Shown here piece after piece: positions 48,913 through 58,984 of a stretch of DNA of 64,000 bases. The first letter of the stretch is position 1. Every line of letters begins with the position of its first letter. The position numbers and the translations under genes were made by a program. The notes below the pieces were generated by a model. That model worked only from the letters and a program-made list of their open reading frames with translations, searched no databases and had not been told where the DNA came from. Source of the stretch: Larix kaempferi (lineage: Eukaryota; Streptophyta; Pinopsida; Pinales; Pinaceae); NCBI GenBank assembly GCA_027924585.1, contig BSBM01000436.1:10679001-10743000 (forward strand), read 5' to 3'.

Positions 48913-49177
48913 TACAAGCAATGGGACCCTGGAATAATTTTTAGTCCCATTGATTTCGAATTTGTTGGGAAACAAGCAGTATGGGAGATGGATTCCCCAC
49001 TTAATAAAGTGATTTAAATCTGAGTAGTGCAACAGCAAGCATGGTGGTTCCTCTCTAAAATATTCATGGAATCTCGAAGACTCAAAGTTGGGCAACTCAG
49101 TGGCAACTTCAAAGAATTATACAGAAAGCAGGTTCTTCAACACCCATGTTTGAAATTGCTTGAGGACAAACAATATT

Positions 49178-49189
49178 GGGAAGGGAGGA
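49178..49189 (+). promoter_or_regulatory. element N polypurine tract
   Basis: GGGAAGGGAGGA just before the right LTR. It follows the phrase cttgaggacaaacaatattg, which is typical of plant gypsy-type elements at this place. Confidence 0.85.
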
Positions 49190-49191
49190 TT

Positions 49192-51031
49192 TTTCATGTC
49201 CCAAATTTTGCATTGGGTCACAATGGCCTAATCCCATTGGCCATATTCATGAGAGTTTGTCAAATTGATGCTAAGGGTCAAAGAATTGCCAAGGAGGAAA
49301 ATTACTAGTTTCCTAGGTTGGGGGTGGAAGCTTTGGGATTTGAGATAAGGGGGATAATAAATGATGTTTGAACATTAGAATGGCATAAATATTTAATAAA
49401 GGATCTAAATAAATAAATACAAGGGAAAATCAAAGTGGCAATTGATCATGAAGACACATGGAGGATGTGGGACCCACACAAGCTAGATTTTCTATGCCAC
49501 ATGGCATCCTCCTCTTGTCATTTCGAATCCATAAGAAACCAAAGGTTCTTGGGATGAGTTGGAAGGTCAATATACTTGTCATGAGTCAATTAGGTTTAAA
49601 TTTAGAGTAAGAGTAACTCCCAGGGAAGAGGGAGAGGCAATTTGGATCTAGTGGCACACTTGGGCTAGATTCCCTAGCTCTATGATAACAATGATGAAGA
49701 TGCTATGACACCTATGACACAAATCAGACCTGAAGGTTGAAATCTGACATATATGACATTTCAGGTCTAAAAATATCCTCCAAGAGGGCACTCAAGTGAG
49801 TTAGGGAAGCCAAAGAGACACCAATTCGAATTTGGAGAAGGAGAGGGCTAGAATTGGAAGGACAAGTGGAATACTTGGGAATCTCTTCCCAGCTTGAGTT
49901 GGCATGAAGCTCTTGGAAGGAATTCAACCCATGGAGGACATTAAAAGTTTATAAAAGTCATGAACAAAGAAGAATAACATCTTTTTATCATTTTAGAATT
50001 TGCATTTTGCATTTGGGAGAGGAGAACTAGTGGAGTGCTACTCTACTTGCCTTAGCACCAATTTCGAGGGTGAAAAATTCCCATCCTAGTTGGTAATTGG
50101 AAAGGCCATTTAGACCTTTAATTTGGAGCTTTAATGGAGAATTTTGTTACAGGTTGAAGCTATAGGGAAGCTCATGGTTACATCTCTTTCAATTTTCTTC
50201 TACAACCATTCTTCTATTTCTTGGCATATTCATTATCCTTGAGGAATTGCGCACTTGGTGAACTATTGTTCTCTTTGGGGGAGATTCTGATTCTTCATTA
50301 TTTTATAATATGATGTAAATTATCTATTCTTCATGTTCATCATGTATTCAAGTCGAGATTCCTAGTAAAACTATGTAAATCTGATTATTAATGAGCAAAT
50401 GGTGCCAATTTCCCCACTATGTTGATGTATGCCAATAATGTGTTGATAAATTCGAATTTATAAGTGAACCACTGATGGATTATTGATATATGGAATTTTA
50501 TTTACCTTTTATACAAGTTTCATATTCAATACTTAAGCATTTGGAGTCATCTTGCTCAGTTTTATACCATTTGAAGAAGATTTAATGTCATTTCCCCCAA
50601 GGCTGAAACTCGTGATTTTGTAGTTGTTGGGAGAGTGTTATAAAAGACTTCACAAACTGAATAATGATTCACATGAGACCTTAATATTGCACCTTAGACA
50701 TCCTCTGCCTCTTTTCAGAAATTCGAGTGGGTTTGGAAGCTTTTGGAGAGCCATATTCAACATTTACCCTCGAGGGATTTGAACCCCAAATTGCTAGTAA
50801 AATTCCATACATTGGCCAGGATCTTAAAGGGGTTTGAAGAAGTATTTTGATGGTCCTACATCATACCTGAAAATCATAGTCAAGTACTAATATCATTCAT
50901 ACACCTTCTCTGAAGATTTGGGATCATTTGGAGCAATTTGGAGACCTAGACCTCAAAACTAGTCAAAGGTCGAACTAGGGAAAAAAGTTGAAAATTTCTC
51001 CATATTAATTAAAAAAAAATGGGACATTACC
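49192..51031 (+). repeat. element N right LTR
   Basis: Starts TTTCATGTCCC (first bases mutated) and ends GGGACATTACC. It follows the left LTR but lacks roughly 360 bp near its 3' end. Confidence 0.88.
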
Positions 51032-51036
51032 TTATG
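51032..51036. repeat. TSD of element N, right (TTATG)
   Basis: Equals 43923-43927. Confidence 0.9.
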
Positions 51037-51772
51037 CGAGCTGTCACCTACCAACATTCAATACAAACCCCCATTGCTATAGTGCATGCAACATATAGTT
51101 TGGGTTCACATTTTAATTAACACCATTGATTTTTGCTAAGGGATCACGAAGTCCTGGGTGAGGACTAAATCAACATTACTTGTATAGTGTAATTTAACCC
51201 AAGAAATGATAGGTTATCACCACTACGTTTAAGTATGAAGTCTCCAACCCCTTAGTCAAGAGTGGACTAAGTTAATAATAATAATCAAACCAATGTGATG
51301 TGAAGTGATAGTTTATCACCACAGAAATCTTGATCATAACATTAAGACTCATTTTATGGATGCATATTCTCACATGTGACCTAGAAACAGTGGTAGCATG
51401 CTTTAGCATAAATCTAAGTAAGCTTTGGGGTATTCCAAGAAACCCTCGTCAACGAATAAGAACATGTTCAACATTAACAACATAAATATAATTAAGAAGC
51501 TAATTATACGACATTAAAGGTTAATATTTATCAAAAGTCATCATCAGCATTATATCGTCTTCTTAATGACAGTCATAGAGAGGTCTATGTTCATAGGTCA
51601 AGGTATTTATAACCATTCAAAGGGATCGTAAATAAGTGTTGTCATTATATTACATAGTTAAACAGCTAAACAAGGGGATTAACATTCCAGAATTATACTT
51701 TCCACATAATAAATTATAGTGTTTATACTACACATAAAAGTTTAAATTTTTATGAATTTTGGGGATGTTACA
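51032..51772 (+). repeat. element G 3' LTR, right part
   Basis: Resumes with TTATGCGAGCTGTCACC after element N and ends GGGGATGTTACA. It lacks about 58 bp present in the 5' LTR near 35350. Confidence 0.92.
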
Positions 51773-51777
51773 CAAAC
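51773..51777. repeat. TSD of element G, right (CAAAC)
   Basis: Matches CAAAC at 31862-31866 exactly. Confidence 0.9.
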
Positions 51778-51786
51778 TGCAACTTT

Positions 51787-52380
51787 TGTTGAAATATTGT
51801 AACTTCTAAGAATATTATATTTGTACTTTATTATTCCAGAGATGTTTCATTCCTCCGTGAAGACCTTATTGGATATCCGGAGATGTTTTATTCCTCCGTG
51901 GGGAATGTGGTAACTTGGGTTATTAGACTTCCCTAGTGGGGTCAGCCCTGTATGTGTTACGTGGGTCAAAGGGTTATTAGACCACCCTAGAGGGGTCGGC
52001 CCAGTCAGCATTATGTAAAATGGTTAAGTTGGGGCCGACCTAGTTTGTGTAAAAGTCAAGTCGGAGTTGTGTATAAATAGAGGAGGCGTGTTCCTCATTT
52101 AACACACATACACTCACTTGTGATTAACGCATAAGTGAGAGAGAGATCTGCTATGGAGGAGAAGGAGATCATGGTTGAGGATTGCATATTTTTATTTGCT
52201 GGTCATCTATATTGAGGAAGATTTGCTAGGTTTTCTACCCCATGAGGGTTTCCCATGATAAATCTGTGTCTCTTGTGTTTATGTTGTGCTTGTCGTTCTT
52301 TTAGTGATCCTGTATATGCTATTGTTGTGAAATGGAATGTAATGCTGATATTTTCTGACTTAGCATATTGAATCTTAACA
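51787..52380 (+). repeat. copia A 5' LTR (594 bp)
   Basis: Starts TGTTGA, ends TTAACA directly before the PBS. It contains TATAAAT at 52072-52078 and two copies of the gggttattagac repeat unit in U3. Clearly related to, but diverged from, the LTRs of B and C. Confidence 0.85.
52072..52078 (+). promoter_or_regulatory. copia A LTR TATA box
   Basis: TATAAAT in the same relative place as in the LTRs of B and C (followed by AG), so likely the U3 promoter. Confidence 0.6.
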
Positions 52381-52392
52381 TGGTATCAGAGC
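52381..52392 (+). promoter_or_regulatory. copia A primer-binding site
   Basis: TGGTATCAGAGC directly abuts the LTR end. Confidence 0.93.
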
Positions 52393-54470
52393 TAGCCTAA
52401 AGGAAGGCAATGTATGGCATTTATGACACTTGCTTCACTTGCGACAATTTGAAGGTTAGGGTTTTGTATAGCAAAACCCAGTCATCGTGGAAATTTCGCT
52501 ATAAATCCATTTTGGAGAAGGTTTAGGATCTGAAACCTTTACAGGTCATAGATAACATCCCCTTGTATCTTGTATCCAAAGGACAACTTCAGATTCATTG
52601 TACTTTGTGAGTTATGATCAGTACAAGTTAGGGTTTTTGCCTCTTTCAGATCTCTGTCATAAATAGGTGACCTAGGAAAAAATGTCACAACTTGGGCTAG
52701 GAAGCTCCAAATGAAATTTCATAAAATGTGACAGGTAGAGCACGGATTTCACTTTCACAGGTATGATTTTCAGAGGCTGAAGTTGAACCAGTGACATGTG
52801 GCACTCCGTACAACTTTGCTCTCCTGTTTTATCCCATAAACAGGTCATGTTGCGACACTTGGCATAAATATCTCTCAGAAAATCAAATTGAGGTTAGACC
52901 TGTGGGGTTGGAAAGATGATAGGTCAGGATACCATAGGAAGAATTTTCAAACCCTGTGGATTCGTAATTTCAGAGATGCACCAGAAACAATCAGGTGCAT
53001 ATTTCTATCAAAACAGAATTGGATTCTGAGCACCTTCATTCTTGGCTTATCATTGCTGCGGGAATTTAGGGCTTCAGAGAAAGTTGGAATTTTTGAAGTA
53101 TGTGTCCACAGCTGAGTAGGCCTCATCAAAATTGAATTTTAGAGACCAAGATCCAATTTTTTGGTTGGGCAGAAGGCCGGGCTTGATCAAACGCTAGTTC
53201 GGGATTTTGATCGGAAAGGTGGAAAATTAGGGCTTTTGCAAAAGTTGGAATTTTTGAATTCTGTGACCACGGTTGGAAGATCCTCAGAAAAATCAAAGTT
53301 TAGAGCTTTGGATCGAACCTTTTGATTGGGCATAAGGGTGGACTTTATCAAACCCTAGTTCGGGGTCCTATCCAATGAATCCAGAAGTTTCAAAGGAAAT
53401 TTTGAGGGGTCAAATTTTGCAGTTTTCAAAATTGAAGTATACCAGCTTGATCAACTCAGCAAACCACATCTTTCCATCCATTCATAGGTTTGAAATTCAA
53501 AATTTGATTTTTTAGGGTTTCTCTGACAAACCCTAATCCAGCTCTAGATCCATTTTTAGGGGGAGATGAGGCTAATGCCTTACATAAGAAGACTACAAGA
53601 GATCCTGACAGGTATGACTTGAGGAGATACAGGTATGTGTTGAAATCTGTTCATGATTAAGTTTATCATATGTTTGTCTTCATATTATTGAGGTTAGTAC
53701 AATCTTGATTAATCTTAGAATTGTCTTATCACCTTAGTAAAAGTATGAATGCATGTGAATGATAGAAGACATTCATTGATTAGGGTTATATGATTGTACT
53801 AATGCACATGTGGTGTTGTATGAGGATGATGTTGTCTGCTAACAAGTTACAGGGACATCAAGAAAGACAAATCAAGTTCTATGACCATGATGACATGAAG
53901 ACAAAGACTCATCCATAATCTTTGATCATATAGAAGCTCTACTTACGAGGTATGTATGACTTTGTTCTACTATGCTTAACCAATGAGATATGCAGGTTCT
54001 AGCACAAGGTCTCTAAATCATTGAAGAGAACAAAGAAGATATTGTTTGGGTATGTTAAGACATAACCAAGCATGATAATCCAGGTATGTTTTCCTATATC
54101 AAGTTAGAATCCTACCTTGTGATAGGATATTAGGTAAGTATACCTGTGTATGAAATGATCATGACCATACAAAATGTTTTGATAGTATTGAGATTATACT
54201 AATGAATGTATGTTTATGTATGAGATCATGAGGATGACACTAGTGCACACTTAAGCATGCATAGTGGTACATAATGAATAGAAGTTCAAAGACATATAGA
54301 GATCAAGTGGGAGGCGACCACTCAACATAAAAGATAAGTATTTGAGTTGTTATTTGAATCTCTGAAATAGTAAATGATATTGCTTGTATGCATATTTGTA
54401 TTCCTAGAATATCATGCATAGTGTGAGCATTCATATAGCATTGAGCAATATACTATTAATATGCATATGA
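52393..54470 (+). other. copia A non-coding leader
   Basis: No long ORF. It matches, in reverse, the leader of element B (about 59.3-61.4 kb). It includes a diverged tandem unit of about 170 bp (tgggcagaaggccgggct at 53166 and tgggcataagggtggact at 53337), a short gag-like end near 53575-53632, and splice-like segments at 53853-53949 and 53996-54083 that are bounded by AG and GTATGT in both copies. Confidence 0.7.
54466..54470. repeat. TSD of copia B, left (TATGA)
   Basis: Identical to 62178-62182. Confidence 0.92.
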
Positions 54471-55214
54471 TGTTAAATTTTCAGAATTTACTTCAATCTG
54501 ATCTAGGATCTTAACTAAGAGAACAACATGTACAACAAATCTACAACATATCAATCATGGACACAATAATGCAAGCACACAAGAGACACAGAGTTTACTT
54601 GGGGAAAACCATAAAGGTGAAAAACCCCAATAACTTCCTCAGAGATAGATAGAGCAATGATACAACCAGAATACAAGAGATAGTCTTCTCCTAGCAGCAG
54701 AGCCTCCTCCTCCACAAGTGCGCCACTCTCCAAAGTGTGAGTGAGAGAATAGAATGTGTAAAATGAGAGAGACACACTCTCTATTTATACACTCACTTGA
54801 CTTGACCTTTACTCAATTAGGTCGGCCTCAACTTAACCACTTAACATAATGCTGACTGGGCCGACCCCCGTTAGGGTGGTCTAATAACCCTTTGACCCAC
54901 ATGGACGACCCCCAATAGGGTGGTCTAATAACCCTTTGACCCACATGACTTATACAGGGCCGACCCCAACAAGGTGGTCTAATAACCCATTGACCCACAT
55001 GACTTATACAGGGCCGACCCCAACAAGGTGGTCTAATAACCCATCAAGTATAAGTTATGACACTTACAATATAAATGACGACACTTCCGTATAGAGGAAT
55101 AATAACATCTCTATAGGAATACAACCACTTCTGTATAGAGGAATAATAACATCTCTATAGGAATACAATATACATATATGTGAAATACATTCCGAAGTTA
55201 CATATACATCAACA
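54471..55214 (-). repeat. copia B 3' LTR (744 bp)
   Basis: On the minus strand it starts TGTTGATGTATATG at 55214 and ends TTTAACA at 54471. Four copies of the U3 repeat unit (ggtctaataaccc on the plus strand) are present. Confidence 0.93.
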
Positions 55215-55223
55215 CTCCCTCTT
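55215..55223 (-). promoter_or_regulatory. copia B polypurine tract
   Basis: The minus strand reads AAGAGGGAG immediately before the 3' LTR. Confidence 0.85.
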
Positions 55224-55442
55224 AACTAGGAAGGTATTTCTCGACACAGGTCTTCTAGCACAAGTCTTCTTCTCTGGATCATTGTCACTGGATAATCATC
55301 ATCGAGTCATCATCATCGTCACTACTGCTGCTATCTCAATCAATCTCTGAATATACTCGTCATAGGAAGTTCTACAGAGCTAGTCCTTTTTCATACTGGA
55401 TGTAGGCCCACCACCTGTAGGTCTTCATCATCTGTGCGAACG

Positions 55443-55447
55443 GTCTA
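55443..55447. repeat. TSD of solo LTR C, left (GTCTA)
   Basis: Identical to 56097-56101. Confidence 0.9.
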
Positions 55448-56096
55448 TGTTGATGTATATGTAACTTCGGAATGTATTTCACATATATGTATATTGTATT
55501 CCTATAGAGATGTTATTATTCCTCTATACGGAAGTGTCGTCATGTATATTGTAAGTGTCGTAACTTATACTTGATGGGTTATTAGACCACCTTGTTGGGG
55601 TCGGCCCTGTATAAGTCATGTGGGTCAAAGGGTTATTAGACCACCCTATTGGGGGTCGGCCATGTGGGTCGAAGGGTTATTAGACCACCCTATTGGGGGT
55701 CGGCCCAGTCAGCATTATGTTATGTGGTTAAGTTCGAGCCTACATGAGTTAGGTAAAAAGGCAAGTCAAGTCAAGTATAAATAGAGTGTGGGAGGCACTC
55801 TATTTACTCACTCACTTCTCACTCATGCACTCAAGGAGGAGTGGCGCACTTATGGAGGAGGAGGATATGCTGCTAGGTTATGTCTATCTCTCATGGTTGG
55901 TTGTATCATTGCTCTATCTATCTCTGAGGAAGTTATTGGGGTTTTTCACCTTTATGGTTTTCCCCAAGTAAATCTTTGTGTCTCTTGTGTGCTTGCATTA
56001 TTGTCTCCATGATTGATATGCTGTAGATATGCTGTACATGTTGTTCTCTCAGTTAAGATCCTAGATCAGATTGAAGTAAATTCTGAAAATTTAACA
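55448..56096 (+). mobile_element. solo LTR C (649 bp) of the same copia family, in element B
   Basis: Starts TGTTGATGTATATG, ends AATTTAACA, flanked by GTCTA on both sides (55443-55447 and 56097-56101). It is inverted relative to B. It has a TATA box at 55776-55782 and three U3 repeat units. Confidence 0.92.
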
Positions 56097-56101
56097 GTCT
56101 A
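56097..56101. repeat. TSD of solo LTR C, right (GTCTA)
   Basis: Identical to 55443-55447. Confidence 0.9.
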
Positions 56102-56129
56102 ATAGAGGTGGCCTCTCAGGACTAATTTT

Positions 56130-56680
56130 ATGTGTGGATGCAATACCGGAAAAATTATCCCAGGAACATTTATGTGCCTAAGCACGACCGGCAAGATCTC
56201 CCAGGACTAATTACATGCATCTCCTCCACAATACCTTTAAAGAGCATCCCAAGAACATTTATGTGCTGCAACACGACCGACAAGATCTCTAAAGAGCATC
56301 CCAGGACTTATTATGAGCACACAGCTCAACCTATCGGATCTCCAAGACTAATTACATGTGGATAGACAAAACCTTTAAAGAGCACCCCAGGAACATTTAT
56401 GTGCCGTAGCACGACCGGCAAGATCTCTAAAGAGCATCCCAGGACTAATTACGAGCACACAGCTCAACCTCTCGGATCTCCAGGACTGATTACATGTCTC
56501 CGTAGTAATACCTCATCCTAGGATTGATTACGAGCACACAGCTCAACCTATCGGATATCTGAGGACTGATTACATACTACATAGCAATACTGGAAAGAGT
56601 ATCCCAGGAACATTTATGTGCCGCAGCACGACCGACAAGATCTCCCAGGACTGATTACATGCTATTTGCACAACCTGCCA
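56130..56680. repeat. tandem array 1 in the copia B 3' region
   Basis: At least four compound units built from ggaacatttatgtgc, gcacgaccggcaagatct, aaagagcatcccagg and gagcacacagctcaacct. The aacatttatgtgc word occurs near 56164, 56252, 56390 and 56606. Unit length varies because sub-blocks are gained or lost. Confidence 0.85.
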
Positions 56681-56689
56681 CAAATCATC

Positions 56690-57310
56690 TCTGACCTCCA
56701 AGTATAAACCTGATACTCATGATCCAACGGATCATCATCACACAAAGCATCATCCTGATGCTCATGATCACACTGATCATCATCACTGTACCATCCTGAT
56801 ACATATCATTTGGAGCAACATCCTGAAGCTCATCATCATGATCATCCTGATCATACAATGCATCCACCTGATGCATACCAAGTATCTACCTGATACATAT
56901 CATCATACATGATCCACCTGATCATACAGTGTATCCACCTGATACAAATACAAATACATGATCCACCTGATCATACAGTGTATCCACCTGATACAAATAC
57001 AAATACATGATCCACCTGATCATACTTGATACATATCAACATACATGATCTACCTGATCATACAATGTATCCACCTGATACATATACAGATACATGGTCC
57101 AAGCATCCAACATGATGCATATACAAAATACATACAAATGATCCAACTGATCATATCCAGCATCAAACATGATGCATACATATACATATACATATACATA
57201 TAAATGATCCAATTGATCATATCCAACATCCAACATGATGCGTACATATACATATAGAGCAGTAACTGGAGCATCATCCTGATGCTCATCATCCATGATC
57301 CTCTTGATCA
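56690..57310. repeat. tandem array 2 in the copia B 3' region (TGATCA-rich)
   Basis: catgatccacctgatcatac starts at 56908, 56957 and 57006 (period 49), with looser relatives on both sides. Palindromic TGATCA and ATGAT words are dense across the block. Confidence 0.85.
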
Positions 57311-57392
57311 TCATAGCATCGTCTTCTTCAGATCATCTCATCGTCCACGAAGCACAGCCCAGATGCACATCATCCAGTACTTACACCACCGA

Positions 57393-57585
57393 CATGGGAG
57401 AACACATCTACCACCATTTGGGGAAGGCTCTAGCCCTTACTTTTTCACCATGGGAGAACACATCTACCACCATGTGAGAATGGCTCCAGCCCTTACATCT
57501 ACACCATGGGAGAACACATCTACCACCATGTGAGAATGGCTCAACAATTACATCACGACCATGGGAGAACACATCAACCATGTCA
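57393..57585. repeat. tandem array 3 in the copia B 3' region (56 bp)
   Basis: Units starting catgggagaacacatc begin at 57393, 57449, 57505 and 57560. Confidence 0.93.
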
Positions 57586-57620
57586 AAAAAGCTCATGTGC
57601 ATCTGCATCTTCCGGACTCA

Positions 57621-58274
57621 TCACTTCCCTTTGGAATGAACCTCGATCTGAAGTGCACCAAGCCTATCTTTGAAGTACTCAAACGACACTCTGGCCAACG
57701 GCTTGGTCAATACATCTGCAACCTGCTCATCCGTCGCAACATACTCTGCTTTGGCTGTACTCAGTGCTACGCAGGACTGCTTCCTGCTAAACCAAGAGAT
57801 CACACCTGATCCCATACTGAGGCAGCACCCAGAAGTGCTCTTCCTATCTGCAGCACTGCCTGCCCAATCTGAATCAACATAACCCTGTAGGTTAAAATTT
57901 TGATTCACATCATATTTGAGCCCATAATCAACTGTACCCTTCAGGTACCTCAGAATATGTTTTACAGCAACCAGGTGAACACTCCTCGGATCTGTCAAGA
58001 ACTGGCTCAATGTGTTCACTGCAAAGCAAATATCTGGTCTCATGTTCGTCAAGTACATCAAGGACCCAATCATCTGACGATACATAGTGACATCAACCGG
58101 TTCAGATGAAGCATCACACAGAAGCTTCAGGTTCGATGCCATAGCCTTGCAGTCCATCATCCCGAACCTCTTCAGGATCTCTACTACATACTTCCCTTGT
58201 CCAAGGAAGATTCCATCTGCACTCTGCCACACCTCCATACCTAGAAAGTGGTGCATCATACCCAAGTTCTGCAC
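57621..58274 (-). pseudogene. copia B RT end and RNase H (internally deleted)
   Basis: 217 open codons. They start at LGMMHHFLGMEVWQSADG (end of RT); the palm with YVDD, present in element A, is gone. GSLMYLTNMRPDICFAVNTL, HLVAVKHILRYLKGTVDYG and GYVDSDWAGSAADRKSTSG follow. The RNase H then jumps from STAKAEY to VATDEQVADVLTKPLA, skipping about 60 residues that include the CDN catalytic box and the HIEIRYFYIRDMV region still seen in element A. The jump keeps the frame. Confidence 0.85.
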
Positions 58275-58289
58275 ATATATGACTCCCTG

Positions 58290-58620
58290 TCATGTGTCTC
58301 AGAACCAAGTGGCTGGTCCACATACACTTCTTCTTCAACTACACCATTCAAGAAAGCTGTCTTGAAATCCATCTGGTGTATCTTCTAATCCATCACTTTT
58401 ATATTTCTCTATGCTGCCATCTGCAGCATGCTTGATCTTGATAGATCCATATGGAAGTCATAACAAACTTCCCTTCAGGTCTTGGGACTACATCCCAAAC
58501 ATCATTCTTCATGATCGACGGATCATGGCATTCTTCCCATATCCTGGGAACTTCAATATCTTCAATAGATAATTTTGTTGCTGAACAAATGTTGTAGTTC
58601 TTCTTTTGTAGGTGATGGCA
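58290..58620 (-). pseudogene. copia B RT N-terminal remnant
   Basis: Frame-shifted pieces: IMKNDVWDVVPRPEGKFVM, then a piece reading KIKHAADGSIEKYK in shifting frames, then HQMDFKTAFLNGVVEEEVY and QPLGSETHDRES. The segment between IEKYK and HQMDFKTAF (where ARFVARGF and the first catalytic region lie in intact relatives) is missing. Confidence 0.7.
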
Positions 58621-58984
58621 TACGATCTTTCCTACACAACAAGTTAAATTGCATGATTAGAAAACATCTCATAGTTTTCAGAACAAATTCTTACACATAA
58701 AGAAATATGTCATACAGTCATGCAATTATCTTAGCCAATGCTTCAATACAACATTTATTCATATCCCATAACTTTCTAGATGCCTTCCAATCTCTACCAG
58801 AACATTGTTAAGAGTGTGCACAACTCCCAACATGTCAGCAAAGAGGTTTCATTCTAGATAAGTAGCAATGGAATGTTGTACAGTGCCATAGGCCACTTAC
58901 CCATGCATATTAGTAGTATACTGTTCATCAATGCAACTATTCTAATATGCATAATACACAACCTAATTCTAGGAACATCAGTAT

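Larger units (their letters stand above)
43928..51031 (+). mobile_element. non-autonomous LTR element N, nested in the G 3' LTR
   Basis: 7104 bp between TTATG target-site duplications (43923-43927 and 51032-51036). It has two LTRs, a perfect PBS and a PPT, but an internal region of only about 2.45 kb with no protease, RT, RNase H or integrase. That makes it a LARD/TR-GAG-like element, presumably mobilised by proteins of another element. The internal region carries a long unidentified ORF. Confidence 0.88.
31867..51772 (+). mobile_element. Ty3/gypsy chromovirus G with 4.2-kb LTRs, carrying nested insertions
   Basis: Complete structure: TSD CAAAC (31862-31866 and 51773-51777), 5' LTR, PBS, gag-pol, PPT, 3' LTR. 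LTR ends are TATAAC...TTTTACA on the left (mutated) and TGTAAC...GTTACA on the right. A chromodomain-like integrase tail places it among chromoviruses. Without the nested insertion it would be about 12.8 kb. Stops, frameshifts and loss of the integrase core make it defective. Confidence 0.92.

Noticed and set aside
57393-57585. CRISPR-like regular repeats
   Set aside because: Units are contiguous 56-bp tandem copies without unique spacers, inside a copia element of a plant genome.
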